A stretch of DNA of 64,000 bases from Ignavibacteriales bacterium (GCA_016707115.1 JADJIH010000001.1:682001-746000); one strand, 5' to 3'; shown: positions 36,513-44,814, counted from the first letter of the stretch. Notes: generated from the letters alone by a model not told the origin. Numbers and translations are program-made.

Positions 36513-36995
36513 TCAGGACAGATAAAGATAAGGTTTCCATCGTTCATCCAGTCTGCCAACCACATTTTTAATGAATAAAATATGACTTGGCTTGAATGGT
36601 CGGAAAATCATTTTCATATTTGCTTCTTCAGGAGTCCTATCACCTTTGCGATTATTACAGTTAGTGCAGGCTGTAACAAGGTTTTCCCACGTTTCATCTC
36701 CACCACGTGCTCTGGGAAAAACATGATCCACAGTCAAGGCAATATCAGCCCTACCGCAGTAAGCACATTTATAAGCATCCCGTCTAAGAATATTTTTTCT
36801 GGTTAGCACAACTTTTTTATAAGGAAGTTTTACAAATTTACTAATTCGAATTACACTAGGCCAGGGATAACTTTTACCAACTGAATGTAAAGATTTTCTA
36901 TCGTCATTTATAATAGTTTCTGCTTTTCCAAGATAAAGTAAAATAACGGCTTTTCGAATATTGCAGACAGAAAGTGGTTCGTAGCTTTGATTCAA
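36513..36995 (-). CDS. HNH endonuclease family protein (start unclear)
   Basis: The protein has an N-terminal segment NQSYEPLSVCNIRKAVILLYLGKAE and an HNH domain with Cys-x-x-Cys (CAYCG), the catalytic TVDHVFPRARGG, and a second Cys-x-x-Cys (CTNCN...KGDRT). This is the widespread stand-alone HNH nuclease type (housekeeping, no mobile-element neighbours). The in-frame TTG at 36995 would cut off conserved residues, because the frame also encodes KVLVLN just upstream, as homologues do. No ATG in this frame is available before a stop at 37052. An ATG in the next frame (37024) reads MVNS and a one-base indel would join it to KVLVLN. A frameshift near 37011-37020 is therefore likely. Confidence 0.82.
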   Translation of the reverse strand: MNQSYEPLSVCNIRKAVILLYLGKAETIINDDRKSLHSVGKSYPWPSVIRISKFVKLPYKKVVLTRKNILRRDAYKCAYCGRADIALTVDHVFPRARGGDETWENLVTACTNCNNRKGDRTPEEANMKMIFRPFKPSHILFIKNVVGRLDERWKPYLYLS

Positions 36996-37057
36996 AACCA
37001 GAACTTTAGAATTGAGTTTACCATTTGTGGGAATAGATCGTTCGAAGACTTACACCT

Positions 37058-37270
37058 CTAAGTTTGCTTTTTTGATTGTTTCATAAAATAAATTCGGGCA
37101 ACTATTCTTAATATAAAAATAAAAAATACTATAACTATCAAAGGCAGATAATAGGATCGAGGAATGATTTCATAAGTTCCTCTAACCATATCAATCATAA
37201 GCAAGATTGCTAAAACAAAAACAAGTGCAATTGTTCCATAGTTAAAATATTTGTACCAGTTTTTTTCCAT
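37058..37270 (-). CDS. Small two-helix membrane protein
   Basis: The 70-residue protein has two hydrophobic helices (about 11-28 and 41-63) joined by a short polar loop and ends in a basic tail (KQSKKQT). No family is recognised. It lies between acpS and the HNH gene on the same strand, with no clear ribosome binding site. It could be real by virtue of its coherent two-helix pattern, but evidence is limited to composition. Confidence 0.5.
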   Translation of the reverse strand: MEKNWYKYFNYGTIALVFVLAILLMIDMVRGTYEIIPRSYYLPLIVIVFFIFILRIVARIYFMKQSKKQT

Positions 37271-37343
37271 TAACTACTCAATTTTATTATTAAAACTACA
37301 AATTAGATTTTTGTTAATCAATTAGATATTCATTGATATATTA

Positions 37344-37721
37344 CTAATTCTTCATAAATATTATTGCAACACAAGTTACATAGTTATCTGAGTGACTGAG
37401 CGATATTTTAATATCCTTATCATCAGATAAAAATTCTTTTAACTTTCCAAAAAACGCAACAACAGGTAATCCATTAGGTTCGTTTGTAATCTCCATACTT
37501 TTCCATGTTGCATCTTTTTCCCATCCGGTAGCAAGAGCTTTATAGATAGCTTCTTTTGCCGCAAATCTTGCTGCAAGGTGCTGATACTTGTTGTGTTTTG
37601 CAAGACAATAGTCCAATTCATTTTTTGTATAAATTTTATTTAAGAATGAATCGCCGTAAGTATCTATACTTTTTTTGATTCTTTCAATCTCAATTATATC
37701 AATTCCAATACCAATTACCAT
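37344..37721 (-). CDS. acpS: Holo-[acyl-carrier-protein] synthase
   Basis: AcpS transfers the 4'-phosphopantetheine group from CoA to acyl carrier protein. The 125-residue protein has GIGIDIIEIERI with the magnesium ligand Asp8, and ARFAAKEAIYKAL with the second ligand Glu, in the usual AcpS trimer-type sequence. It begins 12 bases after the ggt stop. Confidence 0.95.
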   Translation of the reverse strand: MVIGIGIDIIEIERIKKSIDTYGDSFLNKIYTKNELDYCLAKHNKYQHLAARFAAKEAIYKALATGWEKDATWKSMEITNEPNGLPVVAFFGKLKEFLSDDKDIKISLSHSDNYVTCVAIIFMKN

Positions 37722-37733
37722 TTTTATATCCGA

Positions 37734-39431
37734 TTAAAATCCAATTGCAGCACCATATCCACGTGGATCAGTAGCGCCTAAAAATATTTGATTTTCAAAA
37801 TCTACCATTATGCCTTCACATCTACCTAATGTTCTAAGTTCACCCATCTTATGACCTTTAATTTGTAAAGATTGAATAACATCCGAACTTAATCCAAATT
37901 TTTCATAATTAATCACATCCGGAAGCCACTGATGGTGAATACGAGGCATGTCTATGGCTTGCTGAATATCCATACCAAAATCTAAAACATTTAGAATCAC
38001 CTGCAGAACAACGGTAGAAATTGTAGAACCACCGGGGGATCCAACAATCATAAATGGCTTACTATTTTTTAAAATTATTGTTGGAGACATTGAACTTAAC
38101 ATTCTTTTACCAGGTTCAATTTTATTTGCTTCGCTGCCAATTAAACCAAATTGATTTGGTTCCCCTGGTTTGGAACTAAAATCATCCATTTCATTATTTA
38201 GTAAAAATCCAGCACCTTCTACAACCACTTTACTGCCATATGATGAATTAATTGTTGTTGTAGTACTTACGGCATTTCCAAATTTATCAATGATAGAATA
38301 ATGAGTTGTTTCTTCACTTTCTGAATAAGTATTTGTTATACCCGGAAGTATTTCTGAAGAAGGGACTGCATTATTTTTTATTTTTCCAAATATTTCTTTT
38401 GAATATTTTTTTGACAGAAGCCAATCAATTGGAACTTGATAATAATCAGGATCTCCTATGTGTTTAGATCTATCTGCGAATGAATATTTCATTGATTCAA
38501 TAAGCTTATGTAAATAAAAGCTGCTTCCCCAATCAGCCTGGACAAAAGACTGATTCTCTAAAATATTAAGCATTTGTAGAAGTGAAACTCCACCACCACT
38601 TGGTGGCCCCATTGTAATAACGCTATATCCTTTGTAATCAGTTGTAATTGCAGTTCGCTCGATAGGTTTATAATTTTTCAAATCATCAAGAGTTATAAAG
38701 CCGCCTTGTAGAGTAATTTGATTGACAATTAAATCAGCAGTTTTACCAGAATAGAATCCATCCGAACCATAATTTTTAATTAAGTCTAATGTGTTTGCTA
38801 GATCATTTTGTTTAAATAAATCGCCCTCGGCATAAGCATTACCATCTTTTGTAAATACTTCTTTTGATGACTCAAACTTATTAAAAGATTCTGTTTCATA
38901 TTCTAAGGATTTTGCAAGCCGATACTCAAGTATAAATCCATTTCTTGCTAAATCAATCGCGGGTTGGATAACTTCCGCTAAGGATAACTTTCCGAATTTA
39001 TTTAGAGCATAAATTAATCCAGCAACACTGCCTGGCACACCAGATGAAGTAACACCAATCTGACTTTTCTCAGAAAGAAAATTACCCAAAGAATCCTGAT
39101 AAAGAAATTCATTTGCAGAAAGTGGTGCTTTTTCTCTGTAATCTATCGTTGTATTAGTTCCATCATTCAGATGAATGACCATAAATCCTCCGCCACCAAT
39201 ATTACCAGCTGCTGGATAAGTTACTGCAAGTGCAAAACCAACTGCAACAGCTGCATCAATCGCATTACCACCTTTTCTTAAAATCTCAATTCCGACTTTG
39301 GAAGCTATTTCACTTGCTGAAACAACCATTCCATTTTTTCCACGCACAGGATCTTTTGATTCTGATAATAAATTATGAGAAATGGTAAATGTTATGAAGA
39401 GTACTAAAAGAATTTTAGAAAATATTTGCAT
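37734..39431 (-). CDS. ggt: Gamma-glutamyltransferase
   Basis: The exported 565-residue proenzyme (signal peptide about 1-22) hydrolyses or transfers gamma-glutamyl groups from glutathione in the periplasm. The self-cleavage site and nucleophile Thr is in EETTHYSIID, flanked downstream by GNAVSTTTTIN and followed by SSMSPT and GSPGGSTI, the oxyanion loop. The N-terminal subunit motif GGNAIDAAVAVGFALAVT is present. It overlaps the mlaD gene by 17 bases and is followed 12 bases later by acpS. Confidence 0.95.
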   Translation of the reverse strand: MQIFSKILLVLFITFTISHNLLSESKDPVRGKNGMVVSASEIASKVGIEILRKGGNAIDAAVAVGFALAVTYPAAGNIGGGGFMVIHLNDGTNTTIDYREKAPLSANEFLYQDSLGNFLSEKSQIGVTSSGVPGSVAGLIYALNKFGKLSLAEVIQPAIDLARNGFILEYRLAKSLEYETESFNKFESSKEVFTKDGNAYAEGDLFKQNDLANTLDLIKNYGSDGFYSGKTADLIVNQITLQGGFITLDDLKNYKPIERTAITTDYKGYSVITMGPPSGGGVSLLQMLNILENQSFVQADWGSSFYLHKLIESMKYSFADRSKHIGDPDYYQVPIDWLLSKKYSKEIFGKIKNNAVPSSEILPGITNTYSESEETTHYSIIDKFGNAVSTTTTINSSYGSKVVVEGAGFLLNNEMDDFSSKPGEPNQFGLIGSEANKIEPGKRMLSSMSPTIILKNSKPFMIVGSPGGSTISTVVLQVILNVLDFGMDIQQAIDMPRIHHQWLPDVINYEKFGLSSDVIQSLQIKGHKMGELRTLGRCEGIMVDFENQIFLGATDPRGYGAAIGF

Positions 39432-40323
39432 CTACGTTTACACCATCATTTTTAAGCTGATCTATCAGAATTGAAGTTAATTCATTAACCTGCTTAAGAG
39501 TTTGTTTAAGATCGTTTATTATATTTTCATCATATAAAATTTTTCCAACATTATTTTGTTGATTCTTCGTTTCTTTAGTAAGATAGTTCAGATCAGAAAG
39601 TAAAGAATCACTTTTTTGAAAAACATTCTTCAAATCAACAAATAGCTGATCTATATTTTCTTTATTGCTTATTAAAAGTTTATTGCTTGTTTCTGTAAGT
39701 TCAACAGCATTTCTTGTTAAGGATCTTACATCACTCCTATTTTCACTAATCATCAAATTCAACTTATTTGTTAACAGGCTAAGATTTGATAGAGAAGTTT
39801 TTACGTCCGAACTTAACTTATCATCTGTAAGATATTTGTTTAATGAGTGAAGGGAAATTTTAACATCTTTTAGAACAGTAACTAAATCATCTTGAACCGA
39901 ACCGAACAAAGACATAACTGAAGGAATATCAGCATAAAATTTCCCTTCACTAATTTTTTTATTATCATAAGTGTTTAATGAGGTTCCGGGAAATACTTCT
40001 ATCTTTTTTCCACCCATTAGATCAAGCATAGAAATGGCAAAAGTAGCATCTTCTTTTAACTGAACATCATTTTCAATTGAAAGTTCTACAAGCACATTAT
40101 TAGGTTCTACTAACATTTCTTTTACATAACCTTTACGCATACCATTAACAGTTACCTGATCGCCAATTTCAAGTCCTGAAACGTTTGTGAATCTAACTTT
40201 TACGAAGTGCTCGTTCGACTTAATTGAAAAGTTTTTTGCCCATCCCAAAATCCAAATAAAAACTAGAATACCGATTAGAACAGTCAATCCAACTCTAATT
40301 TCAGTTTTTCTTTCATCTTTCAT
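39415..40323 (-). CDS. MlaD/MCE family lipid-transport protein
   Basis: The 302-residue protein has one N-terminal membrane helix (about 9-27), an MCE domain (about 38-115, with VRFTNVSGLEIGDQVTVNGMRKGYV), and a long predicted coiled coil (about 145-285). MCE proteins form hexameric periplasmic rings of phospholipid transporters in the Mla/Yrb type systems. The permease (MlaE) and ATPase (MlaF) genes are not adjacent here. It is first in a group mlaD, ggt, acpS. An upstream gap of 108 bases to the ssb terminator holds its promoter. Confidence 0.9.
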   Translation of the reverse strand: MKDERKTEIRVGLTVLIGILVFIWILGWAKNFSIKSNEHFVKVRFTNVSGLEIGDQVTVNGMRKGYVKEMLVEPNNVLVELSIENDVQLKEDATFAISMLDLMGGKKIEVFPGTSLNTYDNKKISEGKFYADIPSVMSLFGSVQDDLVTVLKDVKISLHSLNKYLTDDKLSSDVKTSLSNLSLLTNKLNLMISENRSDVRSLTRNAVELTETSNKLLISNKENIDQLFVDLKNVFQKSDSLLSDLNYLTKETKNQQNNVGKILYDENIINDLKQTLKQVNELTSILIDQLKNDGVNVDANIF

Positions 40324-40431
40324 TTTCGGTTCCGGAATTTTAATTACTTAAATTATTTTCACTTCAAAATTAACAAAATATCTCGGTCAAACTATTTAAA
40401 TGTAAAATTGATTTATCTCTAAAACTCAAAA

Positions 40432-40460
40432 CGGATGAATAAAACCATTTCATTCATCCG
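40432..40460 (-). terminator. Intrinsic terminator after ssb
   Basis: A 9-bp stem CGGATGAAT (40432-40440) with ATTCATCCG (40452-40460) encloses an 11-base loop. On the minus strand it lies 33 bases after the ssb stop and is followed by TTTTGAGTTTT. It separates ssb from mlaD. Confidence 0.65.
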
Positions 40461-40493
40461 CCTTATATATTCTATATTCTAAATACTTAGAAG

Positions 40494-40919
40494 TTAAAAA
40501 GGTAAATCATCATTAGATTCAATAGGTGGCATTTCATTAACCGTTGTCGATTCGGCAGAAGTATTTTCAGAATAATTACTGCCCTCACCCGAACTGTCTA
40601 ATGGAATAATTTTTTCAGAAATAACATCTGTCGAGTATCGTTTAATTCCCTCTTTATCAGTGTATTCACGTTTTGTCAATCTACCTTCTACGTATACTTT
40701 GCGTCCCTTTTTCAAGTTTTCTTTCATATAATCAGACATATTAAAAACTGTAACATTGTGCCACGTAGTTTCATTCACCCAATTTCCATCTTTACCTTTA
40801 TATCCATTTGTAGTAGCCATAGAGAAACTTGAAATAGAAACATTTCCTGTTGTAAAACGAGTTTCAACATCACGCCCAAGATTACCAATGAGCATAATTT
40901 TATTTAATGAAAAAGCCAT
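40494..40919 (-). CDS. ssb: Single-stranded DNA-binding protein
   Basis: The 141-residue protein has the SSB OB-fold (about 1-105, with NKIMLIGNLGRDVETRFT and RKVYVEGRLTKREY) and an acidic C-terminal tip DDLPF that docks partner proteins. I choose the ATG at 40919, which has a GGAGG ribosome binding site; a TTG at 40931 would place that site inside the gene. It stands alone between its terminator and a long divergent upstream region with a 19-bp perfect palindrome about 76 bases from the start. Confidence 0.96.
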   Translation of the reverse strand: MAFSLNKIMLIGNLGRDVETRFTTGNVSISSFSMATTNGYKGKDGNWVNETTWHNVTVFNMSDYMKENLKKGRKVYVEGRLTKREYTDKEGIKRYSTDVISEKIIPLDSSGEGSNYSENTSAESTTVNEMPPIESNDDLPF

Positions 40920-40994
40920 AACAGCCTCCAAGTTTATTTTAGGATAAGATTTTTAATTATTAGAAAGTGATGATCTTTCTTGTTGCTAATTTAT

Positions 40995-41013
40995 AATTTG
41001 TTTCAAACAAATT
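40995..41013. promoter_or_regulatory. Perfect 19-bp palindrome, possible operator
   Basis: AATTTGTTT-C-AAACAAATT is a perfect inverted repeat with nine-base arms around one base. It lies 76 bases upstream of ssb and 275 bases upstream of the pilin-like operon. The form suits a dimeric repressor or activator; no factor can be named. There is no T-tract that would make it a terminator. Confidence 0.45.
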
Positions 41014-41231
41014 CCATATTTAAAGGGTAGTTAAAGATTTATAAGTAAAGTAGTTACGTAATAATTACCGACCTTTTTTGAACAATACATGTCATATTCA
41101 ATTCAATTGATTCGATCTTTTTTTTACTTGAAAATTTGACATAATCAAGACTTTGAATAAATATTTTATCTCATAATCATACATAACTAAAATACAAACT
41201 CATTTAATAAGACAATAAAACCTAACAATTT

Positions 41232-41248
41232 TTGGCTTAATACTTGAA
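41232..41248 (+). promoter_or_regulatory. Sigma-54-like promoter of the pilin-like operon
   Basis: The run TTGGC then eight bases then TTGAA places GG (41234-41235) and TG (41245-41246) at the -24/-12 spacing of sigma-54 promoters. It matches consensus in the -24 half and in three of four bases of the -12 half (C is A). A start near 41259 would give a leader of about 30 bases before the ATG at 41288. Pilin genes are often sigma-54 dependent, which makes the match more plausible. Confidence 0.4.
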
Positions 41249-41287
41249 TAATTTCAAAAAACAATAAAATAAAGATTGAATAGATAA

Positions 41288-41806
41288 ATGAATACAGGAC
41301 AGACAATGCTTGCAATGGGTGCCATGATGCTTTTATCATTTTTGGTACTTAGGTTTAATAGTATTCACCTTACTTCTGCGCAAGCTTCATATAATTCCAA
41401 ATTTGGTATAGTAGCAACTTCGCTTGCAAATTCACTTATAGAAGAAGCTAAAGATAAAGCCTATGACGCAGTAGCATTAGATACAACCAAAACGATCACT
41501 ACTGCTGCAGATTTCTCAACCACGCTTGGTAAAGAAACCGGTGAAGTTTATCCAGACTTTGATGATTTTGATGATTATAATAATTTGCTCTATATTGATT
41601 CACTTTCGTTGAAAAATCCTCAAACGGGTGCCGCTACAAAATTTGAAATCCGCTCAATAGTTGAATATGTAACGGATACTGCTCCTGATGTAAAATCTGC
41701 TTCGAAACAATATCATAAAAAAATAACAGTCTCAGTTTTTAGTTCTGCGATGATGGATACTGTTAAATTAAGCACAATATTTAGTTTCTGGACCTTATTG
41801 GATTAA
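41288..41806 (+). CDS. Pilin-like secreted protein, first of three
   Basis: The 172-residue protein has a very short polar leader (MNTG) followed by a hydrophobic helix (QTMLAMGAMMLLSFLVL). It is like a type IV pilin N-terminus, with Gly4 as a possible prepilin cleavage residue, but the usual Glu at position +5 is missing. A polar globular part with a long acidic stretch follows (about 60-172). No family is recognised with certainty. It leads an operon with two similarly built proteins, with a 20-base gap to the next, and is preceded by a sigma-54-like promoter. A role in a pilus- or secretion-like fibre is inference from the N-terminus and context. Confidence 0.65.
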   Translation: MNTGQTMLAMGAMMLLSFLVLRFNSIHLTSAQASYNSKFGIVATSLANSLIEEAKDKAYDAVALDTTKTITTAADFSTTLGKETGEVYPDFDDFDDYNNLLYIDSLSLKNPQTGAATKFEIRSIVEYVTDTAPDVKSASKQYHKKITVSVFSSAMMDTVKLSTIFSFWTLLD

Positions 41807-41826
41807 AAAGTAAAAGGATTTAATTA

Positions 41827-42423
41827 ATGGGATATACAACAATTTTAGATATAATCGGCGCTACAATTATTGGCGGTCTTTTACTATTAAATCTTTTAAA
41901 GCTGAATGAAAATGTTTATCAAGTTGATAATGCAACTGGTCATGATGTTAACCTTCAAGTTGAGGTTGTGAATATTGCAAATATAGTTGATGGTGATTTC
42001 AATAAAATAGGTTACTGTTCAGACCCAATGAATATGAATGATGATCCAAAAGTTACATTAGCCGATACTTCTTCAATTAAGATTGTGTTTGATGTTGACA
42101 AAAATGGTGAATACGATACGGTTTATTATTTTGTTAGCGATATAAATATGTTAAGCAATACTCCAAATCCTAGAGATAGAATTTTATATAGAAAAGTTAA
42201 TTCAGATTTTCCGTTTATTGTAAGTAATAACATCACAGAATTTAAATTTCAATATCTTGGTGCTTTATACGATACGCTCTCTACTCCGCTAGCATCACCA
42301 GGGTTAGCAACATATATAAAAATATCATTTAGAGTAGAAGATCCTTTTGCATACGATCAAAAATACACAGAAGCCTTTTGGCGTAGATTAACTGTTACAT
42401 CAAAAAATTTAAAAAGAAACTAG
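41827..42423 (+). CDS. Pilin-like protein, second of three (PilW/GspJ-like layout)
   Basis: The 198-residue protein starts with MGYTTILDIIGATIIGGLLLLNLL, a two-residue leader with Gly2 and a hydrophobic helix without Glu+5. It is followed by a globular beta-rich region ending in FWRRLTVTSKNLKRN. The late segment NITEFKFQYL is similar in form to minor pseudopilins of the PilW/GspJ group, where a similar FxY strand precedes a basic tail. This relation is by pattern only. It is 9 bases upstream of the third gene, so the two are coupled. Confidence 0.65.
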   Translation: MGYTTILDIIGATIIGGLLLLNLLKLNENVYQVDNATGHDVNLQVEVVNIANIVDGDFNKIGYCSDPMNMNDDPKVTLADTSSIKIVFDVDKNGEYDTVYYFVSDINMLSNTPNPRDRILYRKVNSDFPFIVSNNITEFKFQYLGALYDTLSTPLASPGLATYIKISFRVEDPFAYDQKYTEAFWRRLTVTSKNLKRN

Positions 42424-42432
42424 AGGTACGTT

Positions 42433-43677
42433 ATGGGAGGTAAAATCTCAATAATCTTAGTGATGCTGTTCAGTGCAATTTTTGCAATATTTGGCAGAAA
42501 TATTCTTAGTAATAGTGTATCTATAACAGAGAATTTTTCAGATTATTATAGTTCAACAAGAGCGCAAAGTATTGCAATTAGTGGAGCTAACATGGCTATC
42601 AATAAACTTTATCTAAATAAAACTTGGATGGCCGGATTTTCCAACCTTAGCTTTGGAGGTGGAGAAATAGATGTTGATATAGATACTGTTGGCTGGGACA
42701 GTCGCAGAATCACGTCTGTTGGAGAATATAATGGAGTAGAAAAACGAGTTGAGATTCTTCTTGAACCAGAAAACTTTGCAATGTTTGGAAACTTCTATAA
42801 TGTTCTTGGAAGCATATGGGCCGCTACTGGTGATACATTCTCGGGCAGATTCCATGCCAATGATTGGGTAAACTGTTATTACAATCCAGTATTTTTAGGA
42901 CCTGTTACTACATCTAAAGGTATAAAACTATATAATGCAAGTTCTCACCCAGAATTTTTTGGTGGTACTAAAGTAACAGAACCAGTTCCGTTAAATTTTG
43001 ATACATCAATTATTCGAACGGCAGCTTACGATAACGGTAAGATTTTTAGAGATAGTACTAATTCCGGTAAAATTACAACAGTCGATCTGAATTTTTTAGC
43101 TGATGGAAATGTTAAATATAGACTTAAACTTGGATCAGGCAGTTACACTGGTTATAGTACTGTGCCTCTTACAACGTTAGCACCGAATGGAGTTATTTAT
43201 GTTGAAAAAGGTAATCTTAGAGTTGAGGGTACTTTAAATGGCAGAGCTACAATTGTTGCTTCTCAGAAGGGTGATGCAAATGCAGGACAGATTTTTATTA
43301 CAAATTCCATTCAATATGAAAAAGATCCTATAACAAATCCAGCTTGCGATGATATGCTAGGAATGGTTGCAGAAAACAAAGTAACAGTAACAAAAGATAT
43401 AACCAGAGGTGATATCACAATTCATTCATCGATATTTTCGCAGAAAGATGGTCTTGTAATTGAAGACTATAATGGTTATACAGCAGCTCATAAAATGAAT
43501 TTGGTTGGAGGAATTATCGGACAGAATGTTCAGGCTACAGCAACTTATGATGGTTCTGGAAATCCAATACGTGGCTACAGTTATGTCCACAAATATGATA
43601 CTAGATTTACAAAAGTAAGACCTCCCTTTTTTCCAAGTACTAAATATTACAGAGTTGTTAGCTGGTATGAAGAATAA
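42433..43677 (+). CDS. Pilin-like protein with a large beta domain (PilX/DUF4900-like)
   Basis: The 414-residue protein starts with MGGKISIILVMLFSAIFAIFG, again a tiny Gly-ended leader and one hydrophobic helix. Then follows an alpha region (SITENFSDYYSSTRAQSIAISGANMAINKLY) as in PilX-type minor pilins and a large beta-solenoid-like part (about 115-410) with GDTFSGRFHAND and FLGPVTTSKG. The latter resembles DUF4900-type proteins, but I cannot confirm this by eye. It is the last gene of the operon, and a strong terminator follows 22 bases later. Confidence 0.68.
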   Translation: MGGKISIILVMLFSAIFAIFGRNILSNSVSITENFSDYYSSTRAQSIAISGANMAINKLYLNKTWMAGFSNLSFGGGEIDVDIDTVGWDSRRITSVGEYNGVEKRVEILLEPENFAMFGNFYNVLGSIWAATGDTFSGRFHANDWVNCYYNPVFLGPVTTSKGIKLYNASSHPEFFGGTKVTEPVPLNFDTSIIRTAAYDNGKIFRDSTNSGKITTVDLNFLADGNVKYRLKLGSGSYTGYSTVPLTTLAPNGVIYVEKGNLRVEGTLNGRATIVASQKGDANAGQIFITNSIQYEKDPITNPACDDMLGMVAENKVTVTKDITRGDITIHSSIFSQKDGLVIEDYNGYTAAHKMNLVGGIIGQNVQATATYDGSGNPIRGYSYVHKYDTRFTKVRPPFFPSTKYYRVVSWYEE

Positions 43678-43698
43678 ATTAACTTGTTAGATAAATAC

Positions 43699-43728
43699 AA
43701 AAGGGCTGCTAAATTAAGCAGCCCTTTT
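43699..43728. terminator. Bidirectional intrinsic terminator
   Basis: A perfect 12-bp stem AAAAGGGCTGCT (43699-43710) with AGCAGCCCTTTT (43717-43728) around AAATTA is followed by T on the plus strand, and by T on the minus strand. It serves the pilin-like operon (stop 43677) and the convergent SPOR gene (stop 43732). Confidence 0.85.
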
Positions 43729-43731
43729 TAT

Positions 43732-44148
43732 TTATTTATTAACAGTTACAATCCAAGCATCAACAAATTCAGTAAGTTTCCACAAATTATTTCTAACCTC
43801 TTCAGCTTCTGTACGGGATTTAAAGAATGGTATTACCTGCACAAGGTATAGCTTGGTGCTCTCACCGTATATAACACTATACTTATAATTAGTTTTGCTT
43901 CTACTTAATTCGGCAAAAGCCTGTGCTTTATCCTCAGTTGTAAAAGCACCTATTTGTACAACATAATAAGCTTCCTTTAAACTTGGATACTCCCCTGTCG
44001 TTGGGACTTCAATAGTTTTTTCTTCAGGAACCTCATCAAATATATAGATCTGCTTTTCTTCTTCAGCACTTTTTTGAGAAGTTGAGCATCCGGAAATAAA
44101 AAAATATGCAGAAATTAAAAGTAATGAATGGATTAAATAATATTTCAT
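43732..44148 (-). CDS. SPOR-domain lipoprotein
   Basis: This 138-residue lipoprotein (signal ending FFISGC, lipidated Cys21) has a short acidic linker and one SPOR domain (about 60-135, starting YYVVQIGAFTTEDKAQAF). SPOR domains bind peptidoglycan stripped of stem peptides, typically at the division site. It lies between two terminators, so it is a one-gene unit. Confidence 0.9.
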   Translation of the reverse strand: MKYYLIHSLLLISAYFFISGCSTSQKSAEEEKQIYIFDEVPEEKTIEVPTTGEYPSLKEAYYVVQIGAFTTEDKAQAFAELSRSKTNYKYSVIYGESTKLYLVQVIPFFKSRTEAEEVRNNLWKLTEFVDAWIVTVNK

Positions 44149-44181
44149 TAATATGCCTCAATTTTGTTTTCCAAAAACTAT

Positions 44182-44209
44182 AAAAAAAAGGGATGGTAAA
44201 CCATCCCTT
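44182..44209 (-). terminator. Intrinsic terminator after the SGNH lipoprotein gene
   Basis: A 9-bp stem, AAGGGATGG (44188-44196) with CCATCCCTT (44201-44209), has a 4-base loop. On the minus strand a run of eight T overlaps and follows its 3' arm (44189-44182). It lies 21 bases after the stop at 44230 and ends the FadL/SGNH unit ahead of the SPOR gene. Confidence 0.8.
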
Positions 44210-44229
44210 AAATGAATAGTTAAGTATAT

Positions 44230-44814
44230 TTAGAAAAGTAAATGATCAAATACTTCATTGGGTATAACTGGATAACCACGGTTGTAACTTATTTTACTAG
44301 TAAAATAAATGCTGCCGGGAATTCTAGCAACATCTACCAATGGAATCTTAGCACCATATTTTGTATTAATTACTTTAATAAATTCATTTGCGACTATACC
44401 ATGGGCTTGATTTGAAGGATGAACACCATCCAGACTGAACAATCCACCTGAAATATAAGTTGTTTTGAATGTGACACCATCTATTAAAGTTCCACCTGTG
44501 AAATCATCTGCACGAAATTGATTAAATGCTGTATTAATGTCTACTAATCCAAATCCAAAGGTGTTTGCAAGTGAAGCTATTGTAGCATTGAAAGCTGTTA
44601 CAGCATTATTAGCAATTGTGATCTCATCTGCATCCAAAACAAAAGCATTTGGAAAAGGATTTTGTGGATGGAAACCAAAAGGTTTTGTTGTATCAATTCC
44701 AGCTGGTAAACCTGGGAATCCAAAATCTTTATAAAACTTTCCAGTACTCTGTCCTAATAAAGCAGCATACGAACTTCCTCTTAAGGTTATCAAAATCTGT
44801 ACAAGTGCTACCAA
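44230..44814 (-). CDS. SGNH/GDSL hydrolase lipoprotein, C-terminal part (after a frameshift)
   Basis: This frame continues the hydrolase that begins at 45686. It reads LVALVQILITLRGSSYAALLG and so on, and carries the catalytic block V sequence DGVHPSNQAHGIVANEF, with the Asp-x-x-His of the triad. The other catalytic parts (Ser and Asn) are in the upstream frame, so neither half is functional alone. The break is at about 44810, in AAATT, and a single-base insertion there would restore one protein of about 486 residues. Confidence 0.75.
   Translation of the reverse strand: MVALVQILITLRGSSYAALLGQSTGKFYKDFGFPGLPAGIDTTKPFGFHPQNPFPNAFVLDADEITIANNAVTAFNATIASLANTFGFGLVDINTAFNQFRADDFTGGTLIDGVTFKTTYISGGLFSLDGVHPSNQAHGIVANEFIKVINTKYGAKIPLVDVARIPGSIYFTSKISYNRGYPVIPNEVFDHLLF

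Larger units (their letters stand above)
40920..41287. other. Divergent AT-rich regulatory region (368 bases) between ssb and the pilin-like operon
   Basis: No gene is seen in this gap, the longest in the window. It holds the ssb ribosome binding site (GGAGG, near 40927-40932), a perfect palindrome at 40995-41013 and a sigma-54-like promoter at 41232-41248. It is rich in A and T and has no clear terminator, so both genes probably start here. Confidence 0.6.

Noticed and set aside
36513..36995. HNH nuclease as part of a mobile or restriction system
   Set aside because: The sequence is the common stand-alone chromosomal HNH family; no methylase, intron or phage gene is adjacent.
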